DNA of 64,000 bases from Inia geoffrensis (lineage: Eukaryota > Chordata > Mammalia > Artiodactyla > Iniidae), in contig CM070919.1 in the NCBI GenBank assembly GCA_036417435.1, positions 33,968,318-34,032,317 on the forward strand. Reading direction: 5' to 3'. The translations under genes and the position numbers were made by a program. This document shows positions 47,561-60,009 of the stretch, piece by piece. The first letter of the stretch is position 1; each line of letters begins with the position of its first letter. The notes below the pieces were generated by a model. The model searched no databases, was not told where the DNA came from, and saw only the letters and a program-made list of their open reading frames with translations.

Positions 47561-48575
47561 AAATGAATGTGTATAACTGACATTTTAAACTCTCTAACTC
47601 AAGTGAATATGTAAAATTTTGTCACTTTGTCAGTTTTAAAAGTCTCTCCCACCTTTTGGGAATGAGAATGTGTGTAAGATTCTGGGTTTTACGAAGTGCC
47701 AGAATTTCCAAAAAATCTGAATTCAGGGACGTGAAATGCATGGCATGAAGAGTGTTAGGAACTCCAGTGAATCTATGTTCAAGGATGTGAAATCCACTGC
47801 CAGCCTGCAGCAGGATTTGCCAAGTAAGTCCTTCCCTGGCCTGATGCATTTTCACCCAGGCTTCAGCAGATTTAACACAGGAAAACAGGGTCAACCGAAT
47901 AGAATTTGCCATTGCTGTGTTAGCCAGAATATGCCATCTCTCTTCATTTTTCATAGTTCTCACTTAAAAAGCAGTAATAATTTATACTGAATGACAATAA
48001 AATTGTTTGCAGATCGGACAATTAATTGTAATTTTGATAGATTTTATTGGTGGCCAATTTGAAACACATGTGGAAATAATTTATTATGGGTATACAGGAC
48101 AGTCAGTAAAATATGTTTATAGTTAACAAGATTTGTAGGATAGAGAAAGATAGAGCATTGTTTATGTGAGAATTTTTCTATGGAATAAAGTTATGATTGT
48201 CTCCCTTCAAAAATAAGAGATGAAACAATCCCCTAATGAGTATTTTGGTTTAAGATGTACAATTAACCGGAGATAAATATGTCCTCCTGGTCTGCAACAC
48301 TGGCCAGAAAAAAATGATTTGGTTTATATTATTGTCTGACTCTAATCACTAAGGGAGATAGTTCATTTGGATTGGATCAATCTCCCCAAATGGACATGAG
48401 GAAGAAAAGAACCTTTGAGAAGTTGTCACTATTCTCGGGGTTCTAACTTTGGAGGAAATGAACCGCATGGAGCCTGAGTGGTGGCTGGGACATGATGGGG
48501 TGGAGGTGGTAACAGTTCACCAGCAGAGCAGCTGCAATAAAAATTGAGGTCTAGATCATGCTGTGAAATCATCAA
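47561..48575. other. Unique non-coding DNA
   Basis: No gene or repeat is recognised. Frames at 47622-47963 (113 codons, minus) and 47736-47990 overlap each other on opposite strands and show no domain. A short palindromic CAATTAATTG lies near 48020. Confidence 0.4.
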
Positions 48576-48579
48576 GGAT

Positions 48580-48660
48580 CTGATGATATTCCGAGGTGAA
48601 ATAACTTGCCTAAGGTGGCAGAGCTAAGAAGTATCAGAGAAGAGACATGAGCTTGCAGGG
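48580..48660 (-). repeat. MIR fragment
   Basis: The phrase 'gaggtgaaataacttgccta' followed by 'aggtggcagagctaagaagt' is the diagnostic antisense MIR segment (gaggttaagtaacttgccca, then aggtcacacagctag). Confidence 0.6.
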
Positions 48661-51029
48661 GTGTAACTAGAGGCTGTCTGGACTTGGAGATCACCCTGAA
48701 ATACCACTTCTTGACAGTGAGAATATCCTGCCTCACTTACAGATCCAACAGGTAATTAATGATACTTCTTTCTTTAAAATGTTTGTCTTCCCCTCTCTTA
48801 CATTGGCCAATGAATGGCCTAAATTTACTATTTAAAGCACAGTAAATGATAAAAAACATAATAGTAAAAAGACATTGGGACAAAGTGGGCTCAAATCGGT
48901 CAGTGCCCACAGGTGGCTTAGGGAAAACTGAAATAGGCTGGCTCAGAAAGTATTCTACGAGAAAGGATAAAATGCTATTCAATTCTTTCACCAATATTAC
49001 TGCCACTGTTCCATTTAAAAAATATATACTCGAAACATTTTTTCCTTTTAATCTGCTATACAAGGCCACATGCAAACTACAAAAGAAAATACCTTCCATA
49101 TAGCAATGAGCAGGCAGTTAGAAACCCAGTGCAAGAACATACAGTTTCCTAGTGGACAGAGTGCTTAACTCCATTAGTGCCATAGGCTGATTAAATCACC
49201 CACATTACATTTCAACCGTGTTTTAGCCAATTAAGCCAGTTCAATTCATCTCTGCTTTCTGGGGTCATAAAGACATTAGAAACAAATCTACGATCCAGCT
49301 TGTTAGTGAAATGGCTTGTAGAGTTGTTTTAAAATCAGGGTGGCTAAATTAATAATAAAAAAAAAAGTTTAAAATGATCTGAAAGAAGTAATTTTTTAAA
49401 ATATTTAAAGCCACCATGATATGGCCTTAATTACACTCAGAAAATGCTTTTTTCTTTCTTTCTCTGAGCAGACTTAGAAAGCAGTGAACTGAGCAAACCA
49501 ACCAACTGAAACAGAGGAAGAAATAAGCTGAATTCATTTTCAGTCAGGTGGCCACACTGTGGGACTATCTTCTTATAGTGTTCAGTTCCCCTGAATGATA
49601 ATTCCACCAGGCAGCACACAGGAGAGAGTAGGTTTGAGCCCTGAAGCAAAATGAATCTAGTAAATGCAGTTTAGCCAATTAGGGTGCAATTTCTAGAACT
49701 ATATATATATATATATTGCTTCTGATATCCATGCCTGATTCATGAAGCTCACCACAAAGCACCATCTATCATCAGACCTTTGACCAAGGTGCAAACAAAG
49801 AACAGACCAGCATGGGTTAAAGAAATTTACGTAAATTGACAGCAGCAAATGCTACATGAGTAAATTTCTATTTCATTATGCTCAAAAGAACCATGAGTTT
49901 TTATTGTCCATGATACAGATTATAAAGGGTTTAAAATACCTTACACTGAAGGAGCTAGAATTTGACTAATTTTTAATCAGAAAAACAGTCATGCAAAATA
50001 TATATTTCTACAATGAACTCACTATCAGAAATTTGAATACAGTTAAGTCTGGGGCCGATCATTAGAGCATCTTTCACTTATCATAAATAACCTTTGGATT
50101 CAAGACTCTTTGATGGTCTTAAAATCAATTTCTCTAGTAATTGGTTACAGTATGACTCTTTAAAAGAGACACTCATGTTAATAGTGGCTTACATAAAATA
50201 AGATTTGCTGTTGTTTAATTTCTTCACTTGTTTCATCTAATGCTCCACAGATAGCAGATACAGGGCTAGCATGATGGCTCCGTTTGAAAAATTCATCCAA
50301 AGACCAGTCATTGTCTGTCTTACTGCTCCATCTTTTCTATGTTGTTTAACATCAAGCCATTGTTCAATATGGTAAACCCACCAATTCTGCATTTTGGCCA
50401 GCAGAAAGGTGAAAAGGGAAAAGGAGAAGAAACTCTCTACATTTAAGAACACAGTTCAGAAGATGTATATTTCATTTGCATTTATATGTCATTTTCATAA
50501 TTTAGCCATATGGAAATACGTGGCTGCTAACATGGATGGATGATGTCGCACTGTTCTGGCCAGATCTATGGTTAGCTAACACTCCTATTATGGAAAAAAA
50601 GGGAGGATATATACTGGGAGACCACTAGCAGGCTCCATTACGGATGTGGAATATATAATCACCTTAAATAGATAAGAAACAAGAAAAGATGTTCCAGGAA
50701 GTCAGAGAAGGAAGATTGCACATAGTACAGTGTGTGGGGTCTTTGTTCCTAACTAGTCTCTAGTAATGAGGTGTTGAAAAGTGCATCTCCTGATAAAGCC
50801 GCAATCTGCAGTGCTCCATAGACTAACCACCAACAAATGCAAACTGACACCTCTGAAATGGATTAGTGTGCATATCAACAATCTCCTAATGGCTCTCATC
50901 CTTTCTATCACATTTGACCTTGCCTTTTGGAGGCATTTGATAAATGATTAATTATTCATTCTAGAACTTGATCCTTGAACAACTAAGCTACTTCCCGGAA
51001 GCAAATATGGCTGTGTATTAGAGCATCAG
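48661..51029. other. Repeat-poor unique DNA
   Basis: About 2.4 kb without a recognisable gene or interspersed repeat. Opposite-strand frames at 48737-49103 (120 codons on minus, 85 on plus) have no recognisable domain, so neither is supported. A short (TA)n run is at about 49700-49717. It contains short AT-rich homeodomain-like strings, for example TAAATTAATAAT near 49345. Confidence 0.4.
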
Positions 51030-51185
51030 AATCAATCAATTATTCATTGATTGTATGCCTTGTGTTTGCCTAGTGTGTGCCAATCTCCCAGTTACGCAGT
51101 CTGTGAGATATAAAAATAATGGAATCCATGGTCTCTGACCTCAAAGGACTTACAGTTAGGATGAAACAAATACTAAACAGGATGT
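51030..51185 (-). repeat. L2 LINE 3'-end fragment
   Basis: The tail-like 'caatcaattattcattgatt' is followed by 'gcctagtgtgtgccaatctc' and 'gacctcaaaggacttacagt', matching the antisense L2 end (ctactatgtgccaggcac, then ccctcaaggagcttacagt). From 51185 to 52690 nothing nameable is seen. Confidence 0.55.
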
Positions 51186-52689
51186 GCAGGCTGGGGTTGT
51201 TATGATTGACTATTTTAGTGTCTATCTTCAGGGTCTTCCATTCAGTGCTGTGAGTCTGGGCCAAATTACAACCTATCCCCAGAGTAGTTGGGAAGAGAAG
51301 AGGATTCAAAACAAACAAACAAAATTTGTAAATGAACAACAACAAAAATTTGGTAGTAATGAGGGAAAAAGAAAAACACCACATATCCAAATTTTAGATT
51401 AAAATTTTAATATACTATTGTCACCATACAGAAGGAAGGGAAGAAGCAAATACACCACTCAGATGTTAGTACCTCAGTGGGTTACTGACAGAAAGGAGGA
51501 AGAAAAAAAATGAGTAATCACATGGCCGAAGTGGAAGAGGAAAGAAAATGGAATAAGGGAAATGAATGCTGTGTGCAAAGAGTTATAGCTCAGAGAGGAG
51601 AACAGTGTTGAGACCCAGGACAGTTGGTCAAAGAGTCAGTTGTAAATCGGGGCTATGAAGGGGAGAAAAGCCCATGTTTGGACTGTCTGAATTTAGTAGG
51701 TTTTGACCCAAGGAAAGGTTCATTCTCAATGCCTGAGATTGGTAGGGCTTCCATAGGTCCTATCAGGACCCTCCTTATTTCCATGTCTTTTGAAGTTACA
51801 GGTGTTCTCTTACACATTTTTACATGGAACAATTATGTTCACATATCTTGGTTTCTTGAGGAAATGCCAGGAGCCTATTTTTGAAAACTAGTTTTCTCTG
51901 TTGTCAAGGATCAACAGCTGATCCCACCGTGATATAATAATACCATGCCACGGAGGAAGAAAGGGCAATTCCGTGAGGGGTAGGTTTAGTGGGGACTTTA
52001 TCACTTCTCCTTGGCAACTTCTTCTGAATTTCTCCCTTTATGGGTTGCTTCATATGTGATATATTTGGGAGGATTCCTGGTAGAGCTATCACACCAGTGA
52101 GTTTAAGATGAAGGTTGGAGGCAGATGTAACAGTTATCACAGAGACAGGGCTGGTCATTTGAAAGAGAAGAGCATATGGTGGAGACAATGAGGAAGACAG
52201 ACATTAAACAAGACAAAGGTGGTTAAGAATGTCACTGCAAAATTAGCTTAACAATTTCTCAGTCTGTACCAAATCCCAAGGTTTTTTGACCTATTTTCTG
52301 CAAAGTGCTGGGAGAGCTGTTTTGGTCCATGCTGCTCAATGGCAAAGGGACAGAGAGATACAAAAACTTAAGAATTCTCTCTTAGGGTTAAATTCACCCA
52401 ATAAATTATTTTTTTATTGATAAGTCCTTCAACTTTTAACATTTCCCTTGAAGACTTTTGAAAAATATTTGGTCTCATTTTAAATGTTTAGTTAATTAAA
52501 TGCATTATATATTTCTAAACTGTACTAACACTTTAACATTTTATTTAAAGTACTGATCTACACTAAATCAGAATACAAAACCTTCTGGGACACTAAATAT
52601 TTTTAAGTGATAACATGTAAAAGATGTGTTTCACGTATTAAAGAGGGAAACAGCAAGATGATGAAATTGGTTCAATAATTGTAGGACTC

Positions 52690-55640
52690 ATACAAAAAGA
52701 AACGTACAATCTAAATAGGCCTTTATCTATTAAAGAAATTGAATTGATAATTAATAACCTTGCAAAAGAGAACGCACCAGGCCTGTATGGGTTCACTAGT
52801 GAATTCTACCAAACAGCCAGTGAAGAAATTATACCAATTTTCTACAATCTCTTTCAGAAGATAAAAGCAGAGGGAATACTTGCAGATTCATTCTATGAGG
52901 TCAGCATTACCATAATATCAAACCAGATAAAGATACTTCAAGAAAATAAAACCACAGACCAATATTTCTCATGAACATAGATGCAAAAATTGTCAACAAA
53001 GTATTAGCAAATCAAATCCAACAAAATATGAAAAGAATTATACTCCATAACCAAGTGGGATTTATCACAGACCTGCAAAGTTGGTTCAACATTCAAAAAT
53101 GTGTTAATGTAAATCCATCACAGCAACAGAATAAGAAGAAGTATCACATAATCAATCAATACAGAGAAGCATTTGAAAAGCTCCAACACTCATTCATGAT
53201 AAAAACCTGCAGTAAACTAAAAATAAAAATGAACTTTTCAACTTGATAAAGAATATATTCAAGAAACCTACAGCTTACGTGATACTCAATGGTAAAAAAC
53301 TCAAAGCTTCCCCACTAAAATAAGGAACAAGATAAGGATGTCCCCTCTTACCACTGCCCTTCAACATTGTACTAAATACACCAGGTAATGCAAAAAGTCA
53401 AGAAAAGGAAATTTTAAAAGTACAGAGTAAGGAAAGAAGAAATAAAACTATCTTTTTTTCACAGATGCTATGTTCATTTCTGCAGAAAGTCTGAAACAAT
53501 CAATAGAAAAATTTGTACATATGAGATTAATAGACAAAAGTCAATCACTTTTCCTATATACTATTAATGAATAAGTCAAATTTGAAATTAAAAACAATAC
53601 CATTTACATTAGCACTCAAAAAATTAAATATTTAGGTCTAGATCTAACAAACTATGTATAAGACTTTGAGAAAAACCATAATAAAACTATAATAAAAATA
53701 TCAAAAAAGGAGATAAATAAATGGAGACATATTACGTGTTCATGGATAAGAAGACCCAATATTGTCAGAATGTCAGTTCTTCCTAACTTGATCGATAGAT
53801 TCAATGCAATCCCAATCAAAATCCCTGCAAGTTACTTTTTAGATATAGATAAACTGTTTCTAAACTTTATATGGCGAGGCAAGAGAGCCAGAACAACCAA
53901 CACAGTATTAAGAAAGAACAAAAGAGCTGATACTACCTGACGTCAGCTAAATATAAAGCTATAGTGATTAAGACAGTGAGGTATTGGTGAAAGACTAGAC
54001 AAAAAACAATTAAACAGAAAAGAGAGGCTAGAAATAGACCCACATAAATACAGACAACTGATCTTTGACCAAGGAACAAAGGGAATACAATGGAGCAAAG
54101 ATGGTCTTTTAAACAAATGGTGCTGGAATAACTATATCCACATGCAAAAAATTCAGTCTAAACATAGACCTTACACCCATCACAAAACTTAATTCAAAAT
54201 ATATCACAGGTCTAAATGTAAAATGCAAAAATATAACTCGTACAATATGACCTAGTAGAAAATCTAGATCACCTTGGATTTGGTGGCGATGTGTTGTACG
54301 CAACCCCAAAGGGACAGGTCGTGAAAGAAAGAATTGAGAAGCTGCACTGTATTAAAATTGGAATAGGGGCTTCCCTGGTGGCGCAGTGGTTGAGAGTCCG
54401 CCTGCCGATGCAGGGGACGCGGATTCGTGCCCCGGTCCGGGAGGATCCCACATGCCGCGGAGTGGCAGGGCCCGTGAGCCATGGCTGCTGACCCTGCGCG
54501 TCCGGAGCCTGTGCTCTGCAACGGGAGAGGCCACAGCGGTGAGAGGCCCGCGTAAGGCAAAAAAAAAAAAAAAAAGAAAAAAATTGAAATAAAATATTTC
54601 TGCTCTGCAAAAGACACTATCAAGAGAATGAAAAAATAAGCAGCCACATAGTGGGAGAAAATATTTGCAAAAGACATGTCTGATAAAGCACTGTAATCCA
54701 AAATATACAAAGAAATCTTGAAACTCAACAATAAGAAAATAAAACAACTCAACTAAAAAGTGGGTCAAAGACCTGCACACCTATTAGAAGAGCCAACATC
54801 AGAACACCAAGTGCTGACAAGGATGTAGAGCACAGAAACTCTCATTCATGGCTGGTGAGAATGCAAAATGGTACAACCACTTTGGAAGACAGTTTGGTGA
54901 TTTCTTTAAAACTAAACAAACTCTTACCATACAGTTCAGCAATGATGCTCCTTGGTATTTACCCACATAAATTGAAAACTTATGACCACATGAAAACCTG
55001 CACAGAGATGTTTATAGCAGCTTTATTCATAATTGCCAAAACTTGGAAGCAACCAGGATACCCTCTAGTAGGTGAATGGATAAATAAGCTGTGGTACATT
55101 CAGACAACATAATATTATTTAGTGCTAAAAAGAAATGAGCTACCAAGCCAAGAAAAGACATGGAGGAAACTTAAGTACGTATTACATAATTTAAAAAGCC
55201 AATCTGTAAAGGCTTCATACTCTGGTTCCAGCTATATGACATTTTGGAAAAGGCAAAACTATGGAAACAGTAAAAGATGAGTGGTTGCCTGGGATGGGGG
55301 AGGAGGGAATGAATAGACAGAGAGCACAGAGTATTTTTAGAGCAGTGAAACTACTCTACATGGTACTATAATTGTGGATACATGTTACTGTAAATTTGTC
55401 CAGATCCGCAGATTGTACAAAATCAACAGTGAGCCCTAATGTAAACTATAGACTTTGGTTGGATGTCTCAATGTAGGTTTATCAGTTGTAATAAATATAC
55501 CATTCTGGTGGGGGATGATGACATCAGGGGAGACTCTGCATATGTGGGGAGAAGGGGAATATGGGAAACCTCTGTGCCTTCCACTCAATTTTGCTGTGAA
55601 CCTAAAACTGCTCTAAAAAATAAAGTCTATTTAAAAAGAA
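52690..55640 (+). repeat. Decayed L1: ORF2 RT region to 3' end, split by a CHR SINE
   Basis: A 5'-truncated old L1 in the sense direction. The reverse-transcriptase region is readable in pieces: 52744-52974 (GLYGFTSEFYQT) and 52971-53246 (QVGFITDL, FEKLQHSFMIKT). It is dead: the conserved G-T-R-Q-G-C-P motif carries a stop codon in place of Gln (near 53330), and the catalytic F-A-D-D box reads F-T-D-A (53458-53469), losing the second Asp. ORF2 continues to a CHR SINE at 54367, resumes at about 54599, and a 3' UTR runs to an A-rich end near 55640. No protein product is possible. Confidence 0.85.
54367..54583 (+). repeat. CHR SINE inserted in the L1 ORF2 relic
   Basis: Full-length sense CHR SINE with a poly(A) tail. 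The flanks 'aaaattggaata' (before) and 'aaattgaaata' (after the tail) make an imperfect target duplication. The longest minus-strand open frame of the region (54264-54752, 162 codons) is an antisense reading through this SINE and L1, rich in Arg, Gly, Pro and Ser, and is not a gene. Confidence 0.95.
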
Positions 55641-56124
55641 GCAAAGGAGATACAGAAATATATAGAATCACTGCAAGGAAGAAAACTGGAGACTGTGAAA
55701 CTACATACAAAAGTGATTAATACACTATAGAGCAATGCAAATATAACTCTGTGTTTGATCTTTTCTTTTGCACAGAAATCATTTGCATATCTGTAGAACA
55801 AAATCACATTGCTCTCAGACAAAAATCTATTGCACTGCTATATATTGTCAACAAGTTAACCTCTAGCTTTACAGAGTTGTAAAACGTATTAATCAACAGT
55901 GAATAATAGTAAAACAAACATACATACCTACAGAGAATGAGATAATATTTAGATTGGCTTGTTCGGCATCAGCACAAAACGACATGGTCATCTTTTGCTT
56001 ATTTCCAAGTTTCCAATTTTTTTTAATAGTGTACCACGTCCAAGGATTTAAAATAATCTCCAAATTTTTATTACAAAAATGCCACGAAAATTGTGTTTTC
56101 ACCCTATTTATTTATATATGATCT

Positions 56125-56158
56125 GCATCTTATATATATATACATATATATAAGATGC
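56125..56158. repeat. 34-bp near-perfect palindrome
   Basis: Arms GCATCTTA (56125-56132) and TAAGATGC (56151-56158) enclose a TA-rich core. The whole 34 bp is self-complementary with a single mismatched pair, 56140/56143. Confidence 0.9.
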
Positions 56159-56344
56159 TAGTTGATAATACCCTGTAGTGTGGTCAGCAAATCAAAAGCC
56201 ATACAGTGCAGAATAACTACTAAGAACATAAAGGTAATTTCCATTAAAAGATTGTAAAAGGAACCTAGGATTGTATTTTCAATATGCTTTATCACTCCTT
56301 GAGTTAATATTATTATCATTGTTATTATTTGCTCTTAATATTAG

Positions 56345-56400
56345 GAAGTGAAAGAAGCCGATCTGTAAAGGCTTCATACTGTACATGATTCCCATGATAG
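56345..56400 (+). repeat. Small L1 3'-end fragment
   Basis: Positions 56355-56380 repeat 55196-55221 of the nearby L1 with one difference in 26 bases. The following text 'gtacatgattcccatga' also fits the L1 3'-end pattern (ctgtatgattccaactat). Confidence 0.5.
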
Positions 56401-58496
56401 GCTACCGATCATTTCAGTTTGCTTAGGATACTAAAGCTCAGATACTCGTTTCTGTTTCATCTGAAGTATCAATAAATATGGTTACACTGTCTCTCCAAAA
56501 TCTGCTAAGTAACTTATGGATGGGAAGTGACTTATTACCTGTAAAGGGATACTGTTAGTTACAGAACTGTTATCCAATGACTTTCCTAGGAGGGCTTCCT
56601 AGGCATTGTTTTCAGATAAAATATGCAACCCCCGTTGTTTTTTAACGGTGCACCAACTATACCTCTTTAGATAAAATTTATTTTCAAATATGACACTCCA
56701 GAAAATGTAAACACTGTTTCTGTTTGAGTAGTTGGTTTGTTAAACTGCATCCTGGTTTTTAAAAATGACTGATTTTTGTTGTCCTATTTAAATAAATACT
56801 TTTACTGCCATTAAAAGTAAAAAAATAGTTAGTAGAAGTGTTTGTTCCTGAACTCTGAATGACTAAATTAAAGGTGACATACAGGTAAAAAGGGGAAAAA
56901 AATCTTCTTTAAGTATATATCAGTGGGAAAAAAGAGAACATTCAAAATAATATCAACAATATTCCAAACAAATAACCATAATTAACTTTTCTTCATCAGT
57001 TCATTCATTCTTACTTAATTGATATTTGTTCCAGTAGATATTGTGTCTCCTGTCAGCTTTCATAAAATCTTGTACATCTCCATAAAAATGTCCCCAAATT
57101 GCTGAGTCAGTACCCTAGCAGATTCAGACATTTGTCTATGTGATATCAACTTAGAGGTCTGTACTATTAGTCTTTCCTTGAAGTACCAATACTAAAGACT
57201 AGCTGACATAGCTCTGTTTATGAAGCTCAGGCTGGCCTTCCTTGTGGTAGAATATATTTCTAGTTTGTCAATTTTAGCAGAGCTGGAGACCATGAGAGAT
57301 CAGAAAGCCACCTACAGAGGGCAAGACTGGTTAGTTGTCTAATTTATTACACTAACCAAAAATATTGAGTGGAGGGGAATAAAAATACTCTCTCGTAGGT
57401 ACAATAAGTAGCTGGCTCAAAAAAGACTTCATTAGTATTTCCCCTGAAGGTACATAAGACACATTCCATGAGCAGCAAGGGAACTCCTCTAAAAGTGCAC
57501 GATCTCTGTAACTTACTTGTATTAATAACAATTTACCTGAGAAAAATGTACCTAAGGAAGGATGACTTTCCCTTTTGATAAGATTACTCTTTTCAGGAAG
57601 CCAGTACATTTTTGAGCTAAGTAGGAAATATGGAGCATACCAAAAAAATTATTTCCAGCATTCTACTTTTTTATATAAAATACTGACCACCCGGAAATCT
57701 TAAAGTTAGTTTAGATGGAAAAGACATCGTACCTTTTTTTTTTAATTGAGAGATTAATCTCAGGAAGACAAAATCACACGAGTTGCCAAAAATAGTACTT
57801 AATGTGATTAACAGAGTAAGCTCTTGAAAACAATGAAAGTTGTAGCTTGCTGTCTATAATTCAGAGTGACAGAGTTTATTTAAAAATATAAATATAAGAG
57901 AGTAGCACAATCATAAGGAATCTCAGTTCTTTCAAAAGTGAGGAAATTTTAATTGATTGATTATTTTAAATAATCAAGGGTATAAAAAAGTCAGTACAAA
58001 GTGTAGAAAATTACTCTGGCGAGATACAAAATCTCTATCAACCAGAAAGCTTACAGAAAGGGGGAAGAATAAATTTTATTACCTCTTGTTATAAGCAGAC
58101 TAGATATTGTAAGATAATTTATCATTTTAATGGAGAAGATGAAATTTTAATTTTACATTATTATGATTTGTTACATTAAGTATCCATATACTTTTTTAAG
58201 TGAACAAAGTTGTCGAAGTTGAGCAAATTTGCTAAAATTTTAGCCCAATCTATTAGGTCTTTTCAGACTCTTTATTTGTCATTATTATCAACCAAGGCAA
58301 AAATGTTCCCCATCTGCCAAATTTCTATGACCTTTTATAGCCATTCAAATTTTAATTTCACTGTCTTCTTTCACATTTGTAACAAGACATTTCTCTTCAA
58401 AGAAAACTACTTCCTTTTTTCCATGAAAAATACATTCTTTACTCTTTTTCATAACATAATATGTACAAGAGAAAAATTATTTAATATAAAAAATCA

Positions 58497-58535
58497 CGTG
58501 TGTGTGTGCCCGTGCACGTATATGTGTGTGTGCCG
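58497..58535. repeat. Impure GT microsatellite
   Basis: Alternating GT with interruptions: 'gtgtgtgtgtgcccgtgcac' then 'gtatatgtgtgtgtgc'. Confidence 0.85.
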
Positions 58536-58731
58536 GGTTGGGATGGGTGGGTATTCGTCTGTGTAATGCTTATAACCAATGTTGTGGTATTCTCTCTTAC
58601 TTGAAACTTACATAGGTATCTAAAATATATTCATCATTTAATGCTACCAATATCAATGCACATTTACACATTTATCTAAAGATCTTAGAAATTATATCTC
58701 AGTTGACTTATTATGTAACCTAATTATTCTT

Positions 58732-58943
58732 TTTTTTTTTTTTTTTTTTTTGCGGTATGAGGGCCTCTCACTGTTGTGGCCTCTCCCATTGCGGAGCACA
58801 GGCTCTGGACGCGCAGGCTCAGCGGCCATGGCTCATGGGCCCAGCCGCTCCGCGTCATGTGGGATCTTCCCAGACCGGGGCACGAACCCGCGTCCCCTGC
58901 ATCGGCAGGCGGACTCTCAAACACTGCGCCGCCAGGGAAGCCC
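58732..58943 (-). repeat. CHR SINE with 14-bp TSD
   Basis: Antisense CHR SINE with a long T run, GC-rich body and head ending in 'gccagggaagccc'. The direct repeat ACCTAATTATTCTT is at 58718-58731 and 58944-58957. Frames on both strands at 58724-59023 are readings of it. Confidence 0.95.
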
Positions 58944-58959
58944 ACCTAATTATTCTTGA

Positions 58960-60000
58960 TAGTAAAAAAATTTTCAGATTTATAATTCAAATTTCATTGG
59001 CAGCAAATTTACATTTTTCTTGATTGTAAACATCATATGGAAACAATATAACTTATTTAGTCAGTACATAAGTATAAGGGGTTTAAGAAACAGATTATTT
59101 AGTCTTGCCATAAGAAAATAAGAGCAAATTTCATTTTAAAAATTATAAAATATATTCCTGCATTGTACAACATGGATAGAATCAGGATTTCCTCAGGGAT
59201 TCATTTTGTTCATGTAAACCTAGATTGTTACATAAAACCACTTTTGAGCTAACAGTTTTCTGTGACAGTATTTTTTCTCCCCTTCAATATCTAGCATATT
59301 TTAAGTATTAACATGTTAGTTTTTAATATTTTTTTCTAGGAATGTTTGTGTACATATATATATATATATATATATGTTATTAGCTTCTGTAAAAACAGTA
59401 CTTTTTATTAAAGAGACTTTATATTTTAATGCTACAACCAACCAAGAGGCTGCCCAATTGTAGCAGTAAGGACCATAGACCTTACAGTTTAGATTAAGCC
59501 TGTCATTGATTGAAGCCTGCTTATAGGAAAAAGAAACTGGGAGCACATTTTTGGCTGAAAGGTGGGTGGCTGGATTCTTCCCTCTACTTAGTAGTTTGGA
59601 TTACAAATGATCTTTTATATCCTTACAAGGAACATGTGTTTAAGGAGCTATAACTCATGGTTAATTGATCAATCGTCCATGATTTCCTTCTAAGAACTCT
59701 CTCTTTAGTCAGTGGTTTCTTATGATATAGTAACACTGTGCCCAGAGGTTTCATGTAACACAGGAGAACCCTGGGCATATCTGTCAGGAGAGAGAAAAAG
59801 AAAACAGGTAAAGAAAGCCAGCAAGCCCCATATGCATATATGGGTTCCTCAGTCCATTTTTGAAACTGGCTGATACAACTACCACCTGGATCCTGATCAT
59901 ATTGCCTCCCAAGATCACTTTTCATTTTCTTTGTTTCTACAACATAGAGGGATTCTCAAAGCATGATTCCAAGATTATTTTACTAAAAATTCGAAACCAC
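58960..60000. other. Unique non-coding DNA
   Basis: No gene or interspersed repeat is recognised. A (TA)n run lies at about 59354-59375. The 100-codon minus-strand frame at 59623-59925 has no recognisable domain. Confidence 0.4.
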
Positions 60001-60009
60001 TGAAGGGTA

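Larger units (their letters stand above)
55640..58730. other. Mostly unique AT-rich DNA
   Basis: Apart from the palindrome, the small L1 piece and the GT-rich patch listed separately, I see no gene or repeat. The 118-codon frame at 58210-58566 is rich in Phe, Ser and Lys, ends in the GT-rich patch and has no recognisable domain. Confidence 0.4.

Noticed and set aside
48737..49103. Overlapping frames of 120 and 85 codons on opposite strands
   Set aside because: No recognisable domain, no context, and two opposite frames over the same bases point to chance lack of stops.
51030..51070. A homeodomain/PBX-like regulatory cluster (aatcaatcaattattcattg)
   Set aside because: Better explained as the short-repeat tail of an antisense L2 element.
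54264..54780. Open frames of up to 162 codons on the minus strand, with Arg/Gly/Pro/Ser-rich segments
   Set aside because: They are antisense readings through a CHR SINE and the flanking dead L1. The same peptide style recurs at every CHR copy (22.4, 29.5, 34.1, 39.0, 45.5, 46.7 and 58.7 kb).
58210..58566. 118-codon plus-strand frame rich in Phe, Ser and Lys
   Set aside because: AT-rich composition bias, and the C-terminal Cys/Val run is just the GT microsatellite.
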